From positions 1 to 64,000 of the forward strand of contig NZ_SJPE01000007.1 in assembly GCF_004329815.1 (NCBI RefSeq): a stretch of DNA of 64,000 bases. The letters run 5' to 3'. The notes below the pieces were generated by a model. The model made no database searches. It worked only from the letters and a program-made list of their open reading frames with translations, and had not been told where the DNA came from. Made by a program: the position numbers and the translations under genes. Shown here in pieces: positions 16,814 to 25,725 of the stretch. This DNA comes from Flavobacterium silvisoli. Its GTDB lineage: Bacteria; Bacteroidota; Bacteroidia; Flavobacteriales; Flavobacteriaceae. Numbering within the stretch: position 1 is the stretch's first letter; the number at the start of each line of letters is the position of its first letter.

Positions 16814-17424
16814 TATTTAACGTGTATTCTTAATAGTTGTTTATTGTCTATGAATCCTTCTAAAATATCGTTAGGTGCTACTTTGGCAACACCTTCCGGT
16901 GTTCCTGTAAATATGATATCACCTACTTTTAGCGTGAAATATTGTGAAACATGCGAAATAATTTCGTCAATTTTCCACAGCATGTGGGCAGTATTTCCTT
17001 TTTGAACGGTCTGTCCGTTATTTTTCAACTCAAAAGTAATATTTTCCATCGAAACAAACTCATTTTTCGGAAGAAAGTCACCGATTACCGCTGAACCGTC
17101 AAATGCTTTGGCTTTTTCCCAAGGCAGCCCTTTTTCCTTTAATTTATTCTGAACATCTCTGGCTGTAAAATCGATTCCCAATCCTATTTCATTGTAATAC
17201 TTATGAGCAAATTTGGTTTCGATGTATTTGCCCACTTTATTGATTTTGACCAATACCTCTACTTCGTGATGAATGTCGCTGCTGAAAGCCGGAATATAGA
17301 ATGCCTCGTCTTTCTTTAAGACAGCTGTATCGGGTTTTAGGAAAATCACCGGTTCATCGGGACGCTCGTTATGGAGTTCCTCAATATGGTTTACATAATT
17401 TCTACCTACACAGATTATTTTCAT
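16813..17424 (-). CDS. Fumarylacetoacetate hydrolase (FAH) family protein
   Basis: 203 residues, the minimal FAH fold seen in acylpyruvase/oxaloacetate decarboxylase-type enzymes (FAHD1-like). Metal-binding and active-site segments are EVEVLVKINKVG (~60), GIDFTARDVQNKLKEKGLPW (~90-110) and IIFTGTPEGVAKV (~175-185). Gene start MKIICVGRNYVNHIEELHNE is typical. Reactions in the family include hydrolysis of acylpyruvates and decarboxylation of oxaloacetate. The exact substrate cannot be assigned. Confidence 0.87.
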   Translation of the reverse strand: MKIICVGRNYVNHIEELHNERPDEPVIFLKPDTAVLKKDEAFYIPAFSSDIHHEVEVLVKINKVGKYIETKFAHKYYNEIGLGIDFTARDVQNKLKEKGLPWEKAKAFDGSAVIGDFLPKNEFVSMENITFELKNNGQTVQKGNTAHMLWKIDEIISHVSQYFTLKVGDIIFTGTPEGVAKVAPNDILEGFIDNKQLLRIHVK

Positions 17425-17478
17425 AATAAGAGAATGGAAACTAGACCTGAAACTTCTTCGAGCCAGTCTTGTTTTGTT

Positions 17479-18255
17479 CTAATTGAATTTATTGTTCAGT
17501 TTTCTTAATTTGATTCCGGTCAATACTTTTTTGGTGTACAGTGGAAACTCGGCATTTTGAATCCAACCGAAATAACCCGGTTCTTTTTCCAACACGTCAT
17601 CTACCAATGCTCCTTTGTGTTTCCCGAAAGTAAAGATTTCTTTTCCTTCAGCATTGAGTGCAATGAATCCGGCAAAGTCAACCGATTTTTTTCGGGTGGT
17701 AAACTCAGACAATGCTTTCATATCGTTTTCCAAATCATCATAACGATCCAACTGCGCTTTCAGAATTTCGTAGGTTGCCATTGTATCGGCTTCCGCACTG
17801 TGCGCATTATCCAGGATGCCATTGCAATAAAATTTGTACGCGGCACTGAGTGTTCGTTCTTCTTTTTTATGAAAAATAGTTTGCACGTCAACAGATACGC
17901 GGTTTTTCATATCAAAATCAACATCGGCGCGCAATAATTCTTCGGCTAATAGCGGAATATCAAACCTGTCTGAATTGAATCCGGCCAAATCGGCATCTTT
18001 AATCATAGCATGTATTTGACCTGCGAGTTCTTTGAAAGTTGGCTCATTCGCTACTTTTTCATCGCTGATTCCGTGAACTGCAGTAGCGGTAGGCGGAATT
18101 GGAATCGTGGGATTAACCAACCATGTTTTGCTTTCTTTATTGCCGTTAGGATAGACTTTAAAAATCGAAATTTCGACGATTCGGTCTTTAGCAACGTCGA
18201 TTCCGGTAGTTTCTAAGTCGAAAAAGCAAATGGGTCGGTTGAGTTTTAATTCCAT
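17479..18255 (-). CDS. DEDDh 3'-5' exonuclease (DnaQ-like)
   Basis: 258 residues. The exonuclease fold occupies ~1-170: FFDLETTGID (Asp13, Glu15), GFNSDRFDIPLL (second Asp), and AHSAEADTMATYEIL (His and final Asp), giving a complete DEDDh set. The C-terminus contains GKHKGALVDDVL and GYFGWI, a small domain often attached to flavobacterial DnaQ-like exonucleases. It could act in DNA repair or RNA processing. It is not a fused polymerase epsilon gene. TATATTTG at plus 18281-18274 is a possible -7 element 19 bp upstream. Confidence 0.9.
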   Translation of the reverse strand: MELKLNRPICFFDLETTGIDVAKDRIVEISIFKVYPNGNKESKTWLVNPTIPIPPTATAVHGISDEKVANEPTFKELAGQIHAMIKDADLAGFNSDRFDIPLLAEELLRADVDFDMKNRVSVDVQTIFHKKEERTLSAAYKFYCNGILDNAHSAEADTMATYEILKAQLDRYDDLENDMKALSEFTTRKKSVDFAGFIALNAEGKEIFTFGKHKGALVDDVLEKEPGYFGWIQNAEFPLYTKKVLTGIKLRKLNNKFN

Positions 18256-18327
18256 TATAAAAAGTTAAGTCGACAAATATAAAGTATTGCAGTTACCGTT
18301 GGTCGATTATTTCATTTTTTAAATAAA

Positions 18328-18355
18328 AAAATCCCGATTTTACAATCGGGATTTT
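18328..18355 (-). terminator. Terminator of the E2 gene
   Basis: AAAATCCCGAT (18328-18338) pairs with ATCGGGATTTT (18345-18355), loop of 6 nt, with flanking T-run on the minus strand. It lies 16 bp past the E2 stop. Confidence 0.85.
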
Positions 18356-18371
18356 GATTAATATAGTGCGA

Positions 18372-19667
18372 TTAATATTCTCTGTTTACATCAAACGCTT
18401 CCAAATAATCGGCTACGCGTTTTACGAAACTACCTCCTAAAGCTCCGTCTACCACTCGGTGGTCATAACTGTGCGATAAGAACATTTTTTGACGGATTCC
18501 TATAAAGTCGCCTTCCGGAGTTTCGATTACCGCCGGCACTTTTCTGATGGCTCCTAAAGCCAGAATTCCTACCTGTGGTTGGTTGATGATTGGGGTGCCA
18601 AATACCGAACCAAAGGTTCCAACATTTGTTACTGTATAAGTTCCGCCCTGAGTATCGTCCGGTTTAAGTTTTCCGGCTTTGGCACGGTTTCCTAAATCGT
18701 TAACGGCTTTCGCCATTCCGACTAAGTTCAACTGGTCTGCATTCTTGATTACCGGAACAATTAAATTTCCGTTAGGCAAAGCGGCGGCCATTCCCAGATT
18801 TATATTTTTTCTTTTTATGATGAATTCACCGTCTACAGAGATGTTCATTCCCGGGAAATCTTTTAAAGCCTTAGCTACAGCTTCCATAAAAATTGGGGTA
18901 AACGTAAGTTTCTCTCCTTCTCTCTTTTCGAAAGCATTTTTCACACGGTCTCTCCATTTTACGATATTGGTCACATCTACTTCAATGAAGGATTGTACGT
19001 GTGCAGAAGTTTGTACCGAAGCCACCATGTAGCCCGAAATTAACTTACGCATACGATCCATTTCAACAATTTCGTCACCGCCGTTTACAGACACCGGAGT
19101 AGCAATTGGAGTGGTTGCTTTTGGCGCTGAAGCAGCAACAGGAGCGGCAGATTGGGCAGCCGGTTGATTACCTCTGTTTTTAACGTAATTTAAAATATCT
19201 TCTTTGGTTACACGACCGTCTTTGCCCGAACCTGCAATATTTTCTAATTCACTTAACGAAACTCCCTCTGCATTGGCAATGTTTTTTACCAAAGGCGAGA
19301 AGAATTTATCCGACGATTTAAAATCGGCCGAAGCGGCAACGGCTTGAGCTGTTTCTACAGTTTTAACCACTTCAGCAACCGGAGTAGCTACTGTTTCAGC
19401 CACCGGAGCGGCTACTGCGTTACCTCCTTCGGTTTCAATAATAGCTATTGTCTGCCCTACTTTTACCACGTCATTAACTTGGAATAAAATTTCGGTCAAA
19501 GTACCCGAAACTTCACTCGGCACTTCGCTGTCTACTTTATCGGTAGCGATTTCCAAAACAGCTTCATCCGCACTGATGGAGTCGCCTATATTTTTCAACC
19601 AATTGGTAATCGTTGCTTCTGCAACGCTTTCTCCCATTTTAGGTAATTTCAATTCAAACTTTGCCAT
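18372..19667 (-). CDS. Dihydrolipoamide acyltransferase (E2) of a 2-oxoacid dehydrogenase complex
   Basis: 431 residues with the classic order: lipoyl domain (~1-76, lipoyl Lys44 in EIATDKVDSEV), an Ala/Val/Pro linker, the E1/E3-binding domain (~121-160, FFSPLVKNIANAEGVSLSEL), a second linker, and the catalytic domain (~205-431) ending with SHSYDHRVVDGALGG, where His and Asp are catalytic. Flavobacteria use this type for branched-chain or 2-oxoglutarate complexes. No E1 or E3 gene is next to it, so the substrate is undecided. It has its own promoter and terminator. Confidence 0.92.
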   Translation of the reverse strand: MAKFELKLPKMGESVAEATITNWLKNIGDSISADEAVLEIATDKVDSEVPSEVSGTLTEILFQVNDVVKVGQTIAIIETEGGNAVAAPVAETVATPVAEVVKTVETAQAVAASADFKSSDKFFSPLVKNIANAEGVSLSELENIAGSGKDGRVTKEDILNYVKNRGNQPAAQSAAPVAASAPKATTPIATPVSVNGGDEIVEMDRMRKLISGYMVASVQTSAHVQSFIEVDVTNIVKWRDRVKNAFEKREGEKLTFTPIFMEAVAKALKDFPGMNISVDGEFIIKRKNINLGMAAALPNGNLIVPVIKNADQLNLVGMAKAVNDLGNRAKAGKLKPDDTQGGTYTVTNVGTFGSVFGTPIINQPQVGILALGAIRKVPAVIETPEGDFIGIRQKMFLSHSYDHRVVDGALGGSFVKRVADYLEAFDVNREY

Positions 19668-19704
19668 ATTGATATTCTAAAGTTGTGTTTTGTTATTTTG
19701 CCTG

Positions 19705-19733
19705 CAAAAATACTAAATCTTGCGGGTTAGCAA
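19705..19733 (-). promoter_or_regulatory. Promoter of the E2 gene
   Basis: Minus strand: TTG (plus 19733-19731), 18-nt spacer, TATTTTTG (plus 19712-19705), about 38 bp upstream of the start. Confidence 0.65.
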
Positions 19734-19776
19734 GAATGTTTTTTAATTTAAAATCTTTACTGTCAATTCCCAAATT

Positions 19777-20937
19777 CTAAATGAGAATGATTTCGCCCCT
19801 GTCGTTACTGCTGTTACTCCCGATGATAAAATCACTTTGAGGCAGTAATATTTTAAAAGTAAATGAGTTAAATGCATTTTGTTCTAAAAAAACGATGGCT
19901 TCTTTACAACTCATACTGTTTAAATCGAGAATAAATTCTGTATTTGGGGTTTTCAAAAACGATTGCGAAAATACATTTTTTCCGTTTTCCGAAAGGACAA
20001 TTTCCATGTTTTTTTGAAGTTTATCCTCCAGCTTTTTCTTGACAATCTCGCTGTCCGAAATCAATACATATTGCTCGGAAGCGGCTTTGGGCTTTACTTT
20101 TCCCTGAAACATTTTGACGAAAGAAAAGAAAACAATCCCGACTGTCATAAACAAGGAGAAGAACCCTGATACTTTATAATGCTTTTTGTAAAAAAAGTTC
20201 ATTGCTTCGCGGAAACGTTTCATATAAGTTCCGTCTTTTACAGTGCTTTCGCCTTTGTAATGGATGACGGTAGTTTTGTGAAAATAATAATTCGACTTCC
20301 CTTTTTGCAGTGCCCTGTAGCTCAAATCGATATCATCGGAATACATGAAGCAATTTTCATCAAAACCTTGTAGTTCGTTATACAAGTCACGTTTCATAAT
20401 CATAAAAGCGCCTACCAAAATTTCGACTTTACCGGTTTGATCAGAAGCCAAGTGCTGCGCATAATACCGATTGAAAAACGTCGAATTCGGAAAGATTTTA
20501 TACAAGCCAAAAATCTTGGTAAATGCCACCCAAGGCGTGGGGATTCCACGTTTGCTCTCGGGTAAAAACTTTCCAGTTCCATCAATTAATTTGCATCCTA
20601 CAATGCCTAAATCGGTTTTACTTTTGGCGAAAGCCAACACTTTTTCAAACGTATCTTCGGCTACAACGGTATCGGGATTTAAAATACAGACATATTCTCC
20701 TTTGGCCTGAGCCACACCAATATTATTGCCTTTTGGGAAACCTGAATTTTCTTTGTTTTCAATGAGTTGTACATTGGGGAAACGCTCCTTCATCATGGTA
20801 CAACTGTCGTCGGAAGAATTATTATCGACCACTATAATCTCGGCATCGAGGTTCTGAATCGCCTTTTGCACGCTCAGGACACAGAGCTCTAAAAAGTAGC
20901 GTACATTATAATTAAGGATGACGACCGATAGTTGCAT
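19777..20937 (-). CDS. Family 2 glycosyltransferase (rhamnosyltransferase-like)
   Basis: 386 residues. The GT-A domain covers ~1-240: VVILNYNVRYFLELC at the start, nucleotide-sugar contacts VVDNNSSDDSC and ILNPDTVV, and the acceptor-site segment GFDENCFMYSDDIDLSYRA. A hydrophobic helix (FFSLFMTVGIVFFSFVKMF, ~252-270) suggests membrane association, and a C-terminal extension of ~110 residues has no recognised domain. It is likely to add a sugar to a surface glycan. TATATTTG at plus 20949-20942 ends only 5 bp before the start codon, so the message may have almost no leader. Confidence 0.88.
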   Translation of the reverse strand: MQLSVVILNYNVRYFLELCVLSVQKAIQNLDAEIIVVDNNSSDDSCTMMKERFPNVQLIENKENSGFPKGNNIGVAQAKGEYVCILNPDTVVAEDTFEKVLAFAKSKTDLGIVGCKLIDGTGKFLPESKRGIPTPWVAFTKIFGLYKIFPNSTFFNRYYAQHLASDQTGKVEILVGAFMIMKRDLYNELQGFDENCFMYSDDIDLSYRALQKGKSNYYFHKTTVIHYKGESTVKDGTYMKRFREAMNFFYKKHYKVSGFFSLFMTVGIVFFSFVKMFQGKVKPKAASEQYVLISDSEIVKKKLEDKLQKNMEIVLSENGKNVFSQSFLKTPNTEFILDLNSMSCKEAIVFLEQNAFNSFTFKILLPQSDFIIGSNSSNDRGEIILI

Positions 20938-20978
20938 TGGACAAATATAAGGTATCGATTTGAAAATTTGAAATGAAA

Positions 20979-21002
20979 AAAGCGCAGATACCTCTGCGCT
21001 TT
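20979..21002 (-). terminator. Terminator of the FG-GAP/VCBS-type gene
   Basis: AAAGCGCAGA (20979-20988) and TCTGCGCTTT (20993-21002) form a perfect 10-bp stem with a 4-nt loop. It is followed on the minus strand by a T-tract. Confidence 0.88.
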
Positions 21003-21031
21003 CCTTGTTTAGTATTTTATATTGTACTTTA

Positions 21032-22630
21032 TTACTCTTTGGCCAATCGCTGGGTTAAAACTTGGCCTTCGGCATTGGTAACTTTTAATAAATAAATTCC
21101 TTTCGGCAAATTCGAGATATCAATATTGTTGTCAAAATCTTGAACTATTTCTTTTACAATTGTGCCTTTGATGTCATACATTTTCATCGTTGTAACCGTT
21201 CCTGTATTTGTAACTTTAAAAGTATCTTTTACCGGATTAGGATAAACTGTAATGTGATTTGTCATCCCTTCAAATTCGCTATTTCCTAAATTAGGAGCAT
21301 TGTTAAGGTACACCTTCCAATATTTCTGACCGCCGTTCATAAAGACTTCAGCAATGCTTTCGGTAGCTTCATTTTCAGTATCGACAAAATCCGGTTTACG
21401 ATCGCCATTCATGTCAATAACGGTGTGGTAATCATAAGCCAATCTGTAATCTGAGGAGTCACTCACAATTGGGATGTTCCATTGGGTAGCTGAAGCGGCA
21501 AACCCCGATCCTGTATTCAAATAAACTTTCCAATATTTTTGGCCGCTGTTCACAAAGACATCAGCAATGCTTTCGGTAGCTTCATTTTCAGTATCAACAA
21601 AATCAGGTTTACGGTCACCATTCATATCAATAACAGTGTGATAGTCATATGCCAGTCTATAGTCTGTGGTATCTGTATTGATTGGGATATTCCACTGAGT
21701 TGGTGTCGCGCTGAATCCCGATCCTGTATTAAGGTACACTCTCCAGTATTTCTGACTGCCGTTCATAAAGACATCTGCAACGCTTTCAGTAGCTTGGTTT
21801 TCGGTATCTACAAAATCCGGTTTATTATCGCCATTCATATCAATTACCGTATGGTAATCATAAGCCAGCCTGTAGTCTGAAGTATCTGTATTGATTGGAA
21901 TATTCCATTGGGTGGCTACGGCATCAAATCCGGCTCCATTGTTTAAGTAAACTTTCCAGTATTTTTGGCTACCGTTCATGAAGACATCGGAAGTACTCTC
22001 TGTAGCTTCGTTTTCTGTATCTACAAAATCCGGTTTATTATCCCCATTCATATCAATTACAGTATGGTAATCATAAGCTAACCTATAGTCAGAGGTATCT
22101 GTATTGATTGGAATATTCCATTGAGTCGGCGTTGCACTAAATCCCGAACCTGTGTTGAGATACACCCTCCAATATTTCTGACTGCCGTTCATAAAGACAT
22201 CTGCAACGCTTTCGGTAGCTTGGTTTTCGGTATCCACAAAATCAGGTTTACCATCGCCGTTCATATCGATAACGGTATGGTAATCCCACGACATGCGATA
22301 GTCAGATGTATCAGTATTGATTGGGATATTCCATTGTATGGCAGTAGGGGCGAATGATGTTCCGTTACCCAGATATACCTTCCAGTATTTTTGACTGCCA
22401 TTCATAAAGACATCAGCAATGCTTTCAGTAGCTTGGTTTTCGGTATCGACTAGGTCAATTTTTCCATCACCATCCATATCAATGAGCTGATGGTAATCCC
22501 AAGCAGCACGATAGTCTGTGTCATCGGTGACTATCGGAATGTTCCATTGCAATGCCGGACTGGTGAATCCCTGAGCTTTGATGTAGTTTGAGCTTGTAAT
22601 GACAAATAAAGCAAGTAAAATTTTTTTCAT
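21032..22630 (-). CDS. T9SS-secreted protein with six 71-residue calcium-type repeats
   Basis: I start at 22630 (MKKILLALFVITSSNYIKAQ, signal peptide), giving 532 residues. Residues ~29-454 are six consecutive 71-residue units, each beginning WNIPI and carrying DMNGDxKPDFVDTEN, a DxNxDxxxD calcium-binding loop of the FG-GAP/VCBS kind. The C-terminus (~462-532) is a type A T9SS sorting domain: VYPNPVKDTFKV, MYDIKGTIV, LPKGIYLLKV. The protein is expected to pass Sec, then T9SS, and stay at the cell surface or be released. It lies 67 bp downstream of the RCC1-type gene. Function is unknown; adhesion or binding is a guess from repeat type. Confidence 0.88.
   Translation of the reverse strand: MKKILLALFVITSSNYIKAQGFTSPALQWNIPIVTDDTDYRAAWDYHQLIDMDGDGKIDLVDTENQATESIADVFMNGSQKYWKVYLGNGTSFAPTAIQWNIPINTDTSDYRMSWDYHTVIDMNGDGKPDFVDTENQATESVADVFMNGSQKYWRVYLNTGSGFSATPTQWNIPINTDTSDYRLAYDYHTVIDMNGDNKPDFVDTENEATESTSDVFMNGSQKYWKVYLNNGAGFDAVATQWNIPINTDTSDYRLAYDYHTVIDMNGDNKPDFVDTENQATESVADVFMNGSQKYWRVYLNTGSGFSATPTQWNIPINTDTTDYRLAYDYHTVIDMNGDRKPDFVDTENEATESIADVFVNSGQKYWKVYLNTGSGFAASATQWNIPIVSDSSDYRLAYDYHTVIDMNGDRKPDFVDTENEATESIAEVFMNGGQKYWKVYLNNAPNLGNSEFEGMTNHITVYPNPVKDTFKVTNTGTVTTMKMYDIKGTIVKEIVQDFDNNIDISNLPKGIYLLKVTNAEGQVLTQRLAKE
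21269..22546 (-). repeat. Six in-frame tandem repeats of 213 bp
   Basis: The six 71-residue units correspond to 213-bp DNA repeats. Units 2 and 4 share an almost identical second half (SVADVFMNGSQKYWRVYLN and GFSATPTQ), pointing to recent duplication or gene conversion. Copy number is therefore likely to vary and assembly across this stretch could be unreliable. Confidence 0.85.
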
Positions 22631-22650
22631 GTGTATTATATATTTAATAG

Positions 22651-22688
22651 AGTCAGACACCCAATATGAAACTATTGAGTATCTGACT
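22651..22688 (-). terminator. Terminator between the two T9SS cargo genes
   Basis: A bipartite hairpin: outer AGTCAGA (22651-22657) with TCTGACT (22682-22688), inner CAATA (22662-22666) with TATTG (22673-22677). It lies between the RCC1-type gene stop and the start of the next gene. The T-run on the minus strand is weak, so partial read-through into the next gene is possible. Confidence 0.6.
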
Positions 22689-22697
22689 TTTTGATTA

Positions 22698-25145
22698 TTA
22701 ATTTTTAATTATTTTCAAGGCTTTGGTTTCTCCACCCACATTTACTTTTACTACGTATGTACCTTGTACTAAATGCGAAACATCGATGTTACCTTCATTA
22801 GCATTTATTGTTTTGCTGATCATTTGTTGCCCCAGTAAATTATAGATTGCTACTGTTTCTATGTCTTGATCGAAAGATACAGTCAAAATATCGTGCACTG
22901 GGTTTGGATAAAGCTTTAATATGCTGGCAACGGCCGGATTAAAATCAGAAACACCTAAAACACTGTTGTAACAAGCTACATTTGCTGGTGTATAGGCTCC
23001 ACTGGTAGTTCCATTCCCTAATTCTCCGTAAATATTTGAACCCCAACCCCAAAGTGACTTTTCGGTTTTTACAGCTGCACTGTCATTATAGGATGCCACA
23101 ACAACATCCCAATTGGTAGCGGTCCCTGCTTGTACAGGTGTGTAATAGTTTGATGAGTTACCATTACCTATTTGTCCCCAATGGTTGTAACCCCATCCCC
23201 AAAGCGTCCCGTCGGTTTTTACCGCCACGGTGTGTGAATTTCCGGCACTTGCATTTTTCCAGTTGGTTGCTGTACCCAATTGCGTAGGAATATTTCGATT
23301 ACTGGTATCATTGAGTCCTAACTTTCCAGATTCATTTTCTCCCCAAACCCAAAGCGTTCCGTTTGATTTTTTAGCAACGCTGTGATAATATCCGGCAGAG
23401 ATTTGTTGCCAGTTAGTGTCGGTTCCAATTTGGTAAGGCTCTTCTCGGTTCGAACCAACTCCATCTCCCAACTGTCCGTAATTATTTCTTCCCCAACCCC
23501 AAAGTGTTCCGTTGGTTTTGATGGCCAGTGTAAAGTCCATACCTGCTTCTAAAGTAAGCCAGTTGTTCTCTGTCCCGATGCGAACCGGTGTAATTGAATT
23601 CATATAAGTAGCATTTCCAAGCTGATTGTAGGTATTTCTCCCCCAGCCCCAAAGACTACCGTCAGATTTTATAGCAAAAGTAAAGTCGAATCCCGCAGCT
23701 ACTTTTACCCAATCATTGGCAGTTCCGATGCGTATAGGCGTAGTTCTGTTTGCAGTGGTTCCGTCACCCAATTGACCATTGTTATTGCGTCCCCATGTCC
23801 ATAACGAACCATCACTTTTAATGGCAACCGCGTGTTCACCACCAGCTGCAAAAGTAAGCCAAGTAGAAGTTCCTATCTGTTTCGGTGTAAGTACATCAGC
23901 AGTACTGCCATCAGCAACCTGCCCGTAATTATTTCGTCCCCAAGCCCAAATAGAGTTGTCTGTTTTTTGCGCTATAGTGTAATATTCTCCCACGCTCAAC
24001 GCCTTCCAACACATGGCAGGAACGAAAATGCTAGCAGGACATGCCATACTTATTAAAGTAGTCGAATCTGTCAAACTATTGTTCCCAAATTGTCCGTAAC
24101 CATTATCTCCCGTTGCCCATAATTTACCTTCGCTGTTTACGGCTACAGTAACTCCTGAGCCTCCATCGATACCCTGCCAGTTAGTAGCGGTTCCGATTTG
24201 TGTAGGTACTGTTTTGTTTGTAGTGGTGCCATCACCTAATTGTCCGTCGACGTTTCTACCCCAAGCCCATAGTGTTCCATCGGTTTTTACAGCAAGTGTA
24301 TGATAGTATCCTGTAGCTATGGCTTGCCAGTTCGTAGCAGTTCCTATTTGCGTTGGCACCAAAACGTTGGTAGTGTTTCCGTTACCCAATTGTCCATAAT
24401 TGTTACTACCCCATGTCCAGATAGTTCCATTGGTTCTTTTGGCTATAGTATGTCCGCTTGAACAGGCAACACTTTGCCAGTTGGTAGCAGTTCCTATCTG
24501 GACCGGAGTATTTCTGTTTGTGGTAGTGCCGTTTCCTAATTCGCCATTGCCATTATACCCCCATGCCCACAAAGTACCGTTTGTTTTAACAGCAATTGTA
24601 AAACCATCTCCAGCCACGGCACTTTGCCAGTTCGTAGCGGTTCCTATCTGCACCGGTGCATCTCTTTCAACATTATCTCCGAGACCCAATTCTCCATAGT
24701 AATTTTCACCCCATCCCCAAAGTGTACCGTCTGTTTTTACAGCCACACTGTGGGTAAAACCTGCACTGATACTACTCCAGTTATTAGCAGTACCTATTTG
24801 TGTAGGAGTATTTCTGGCAATACCCGTACCATCGCCCAATTGGCCGTAATAGTTACTTCCCCAAGCCCATATTGTGCCATCGGTTTTTTTTGCAATCGTA
24901 TGCATGTCACCTACTGAAATGGTTTGCCAATTGGTAGCCGTTCCAATTTGTATTGGTAATGGTGCCCACGAAACAGTGGTACCACTACCCAATTGATAAG
25001 TATCATTATAGCCCCAAGTCCAGAGGCTACCGTTACTCCCAATAGCAGCGGTGTGTTTATTGCCGGTCGCAATCATTTGCCAACACTGCTGTGCCGAAAT
25101 TTGCCAACAAAGGGCTAATAAGAAGATAGTAATTGTTTTTTTCAT
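22698..25145 (-). CDS. T9SS-secreted double beta-propeller protein with 14 RCC1 repeats
   Basis: 815 residues. A signal peptide ([19 protein letters not shown]) is followed by 14 RCC1-type repeats of about 50 residues (pattern HTxAxKxDGTLWxWGxNxxG then QLGxG). They fall into two groups of seven, ~21-369 and ~379-725, which fits two complete seven-bladed propellers. Each group opens with CW and closes with AC, so Cys21-Cys369 and Cys379-Cys725 may form closing disulfides. A T9SS type A sorting domain ends the protein ([33 protein letters not shown]). It is a surface or secreted protein whose ligand is unknown. Confidence 0.9.
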   Translation of the reverse strand: MKKTITIFLLALCWQISAQQCWQMIATGNKHTAAIGSNGSLWTWGYNDTYQLGSGTTVSWAPLPIQIGTATNWQTISVGDMHTIAKKTDGTIWAWGSNYYGQLGDGTGIARNTPTQIGTANNWSSISAGFTHSVAVKTDGTLWGWGENYYGELGLGDNVERDAPVQIGTATNWQSAVAGDGFTIAVKTNGTLWAWGYNGNGELGNGTTTNRNTPVQIGTATNWQSVACSSGHTIAKRTNGTIWTWGSNNYGQLGNGNTTNVLVPTQIGTATNWQAIATGYYHTLAVKTDGTLWAWGRNVDGQLGDGTTTNKTVPTQIGTATNWQGIDGGSGVTVAVNSEGKLWATGDNGYGQFGNNSLTDSTTLISMACPASIFVPAMCWKALSVGEYYTIAQKTDNSIWAWGRNNYGQVADGSTADVLTPKQIGTSTWLTFAAGGEHAVAIKSDGSLWTWGRNNNGQLGDGTTANRTTPIRIGTANDWVKVAAGFDFTFAIKSDGSLWGWGRNTYNQLGNATYMNSITPVRIGTENNWLTLEAGMDFTLAIKTNGTLWGWGRNNYGQLGDGVGSNREEPYQIGTDTNWQQISAGYYHSVAKKSNGTLWVWGENESGKLGLNDTSNRNIPTQLGTATNWKNASAGNSHTVAVKTDGTLWGWGYNHWGQIGNGNSSNYYTPVQAGTATNWDVVVASYNDSAAVKTEKSLWGWGSNIYGELGNGTTSGAYTPANVACYNSVLGVSDFNPAVASILKLYPNPVHDILTVSFDQDIETVAIYNLLGQQMISKTINANEGNIDVSHLVQGTYVVKVNVGGETKALKIIKN

Positions 25146-25623
25146 TTTTTTCTGATTGTTATTTAGTCTGTTTTTAATGTTATTCCATTTTCCGAGAAAT
25201 GCTTTGCCGCTCTATTCAAACTATAAAAGCTACATACTCAATTGGTTTCTAAATTTTAAGCTGTTTTTCCATGTTTAGAGAAATTTTCGCGCAATGATAG
25301 GCAAAAAAAAGTGAGATTTTTTCGCAAATGAACAAACGTTTACTTTTTAACTATTTTCGTTAGATTTTGACGTATAATCGTTTTTGGTGCGATTAATTTA
25401 TCTGTTATTTAACTGTGAAATTTGTGGTTTATTGACAAGGAGTTTCAAACAATCAATATTGGAGTTTACTATATTCATTGGCCGATGAATAAGTCTGTTT
25501 TTTTACAGCTTCGTTAAGTGCCAGCTAAATCAAGACTTTAGATTTACTATTTAAAAAAAACAGGTCTATGCAAAAGTAAATCCTTGTACAATTTCAAGAT
25601 AATATCGATTAAAAATAGAATTG

Positions 25624-25631
25624 TATCTTTG
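25624..25631 (+). promoter_or_regulatory. Putative -7 element for the ABC-F gene
   Basis: TATCTTTG fits TAnnTTTG. No good -33 TTG at the usual distance is visible. The start codon lies about 95 bp downstream, leaving a leader that contains a possible leader peptide (25639-25668). Confidence 0.5.
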
Positions 25632-25638
25632 GCCCAAC

Positions 25639-25668
25639 ATGAGAAAAAATTATTTGTTTTTGAAATGA
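25639..25668 (+). other. Possible 9-codon leader peptide upstream of the ABC-F gene
   Basis: ATG 8 bp after the putative -7 element opens the frame MRKNYLFLK followed by TGA. It would sit at or near the 5' end of the transcript. ABC-F genes linked to antibiotic resistance are often controlled by leader peptides, but this one resembles housekeeping Uup. A chance open frame is just as likely. Confidence 0.2.
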
Positions 25669-25725
25669 AATCACACTACAAATCTCAAAAACGCATAACT
25701 CATTAAAAACAAAAAGCTTACCATT

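Larger units (their letters stand above)
25146..25725. other. Long divergent intergenic region
   Basis: 580 bp of AT-rich DNA between the divergent RCC1-type and ABC-F genes. On the plus strand TATCTTTG (25624-25631) is a likely -7 element, followed by a 9-codon open frame at 25639-25668. I found no repeat element, RNA gene or second reading frame in 25146-25620. That part presumably holds the upstream control region of the RCC1-type gene, but no clear TAnnTTTG was found for it. Confidence 0.5.

Noticed and set aside
21539-22357. Several plus-strand open frames of 78-113 codons in the T9SS repeat gene
   Set aside because: They are antisense shadows of the 213-bp repeats; the minus strand has a signal peptide, repeats and sorting domain.
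21269-22546. Regularly spaced repeats as a CRISPR array
   Set aside because: Units are 213 bp, contiguous, in frame and encode a protein; there are no unique spacers of uniform short length.
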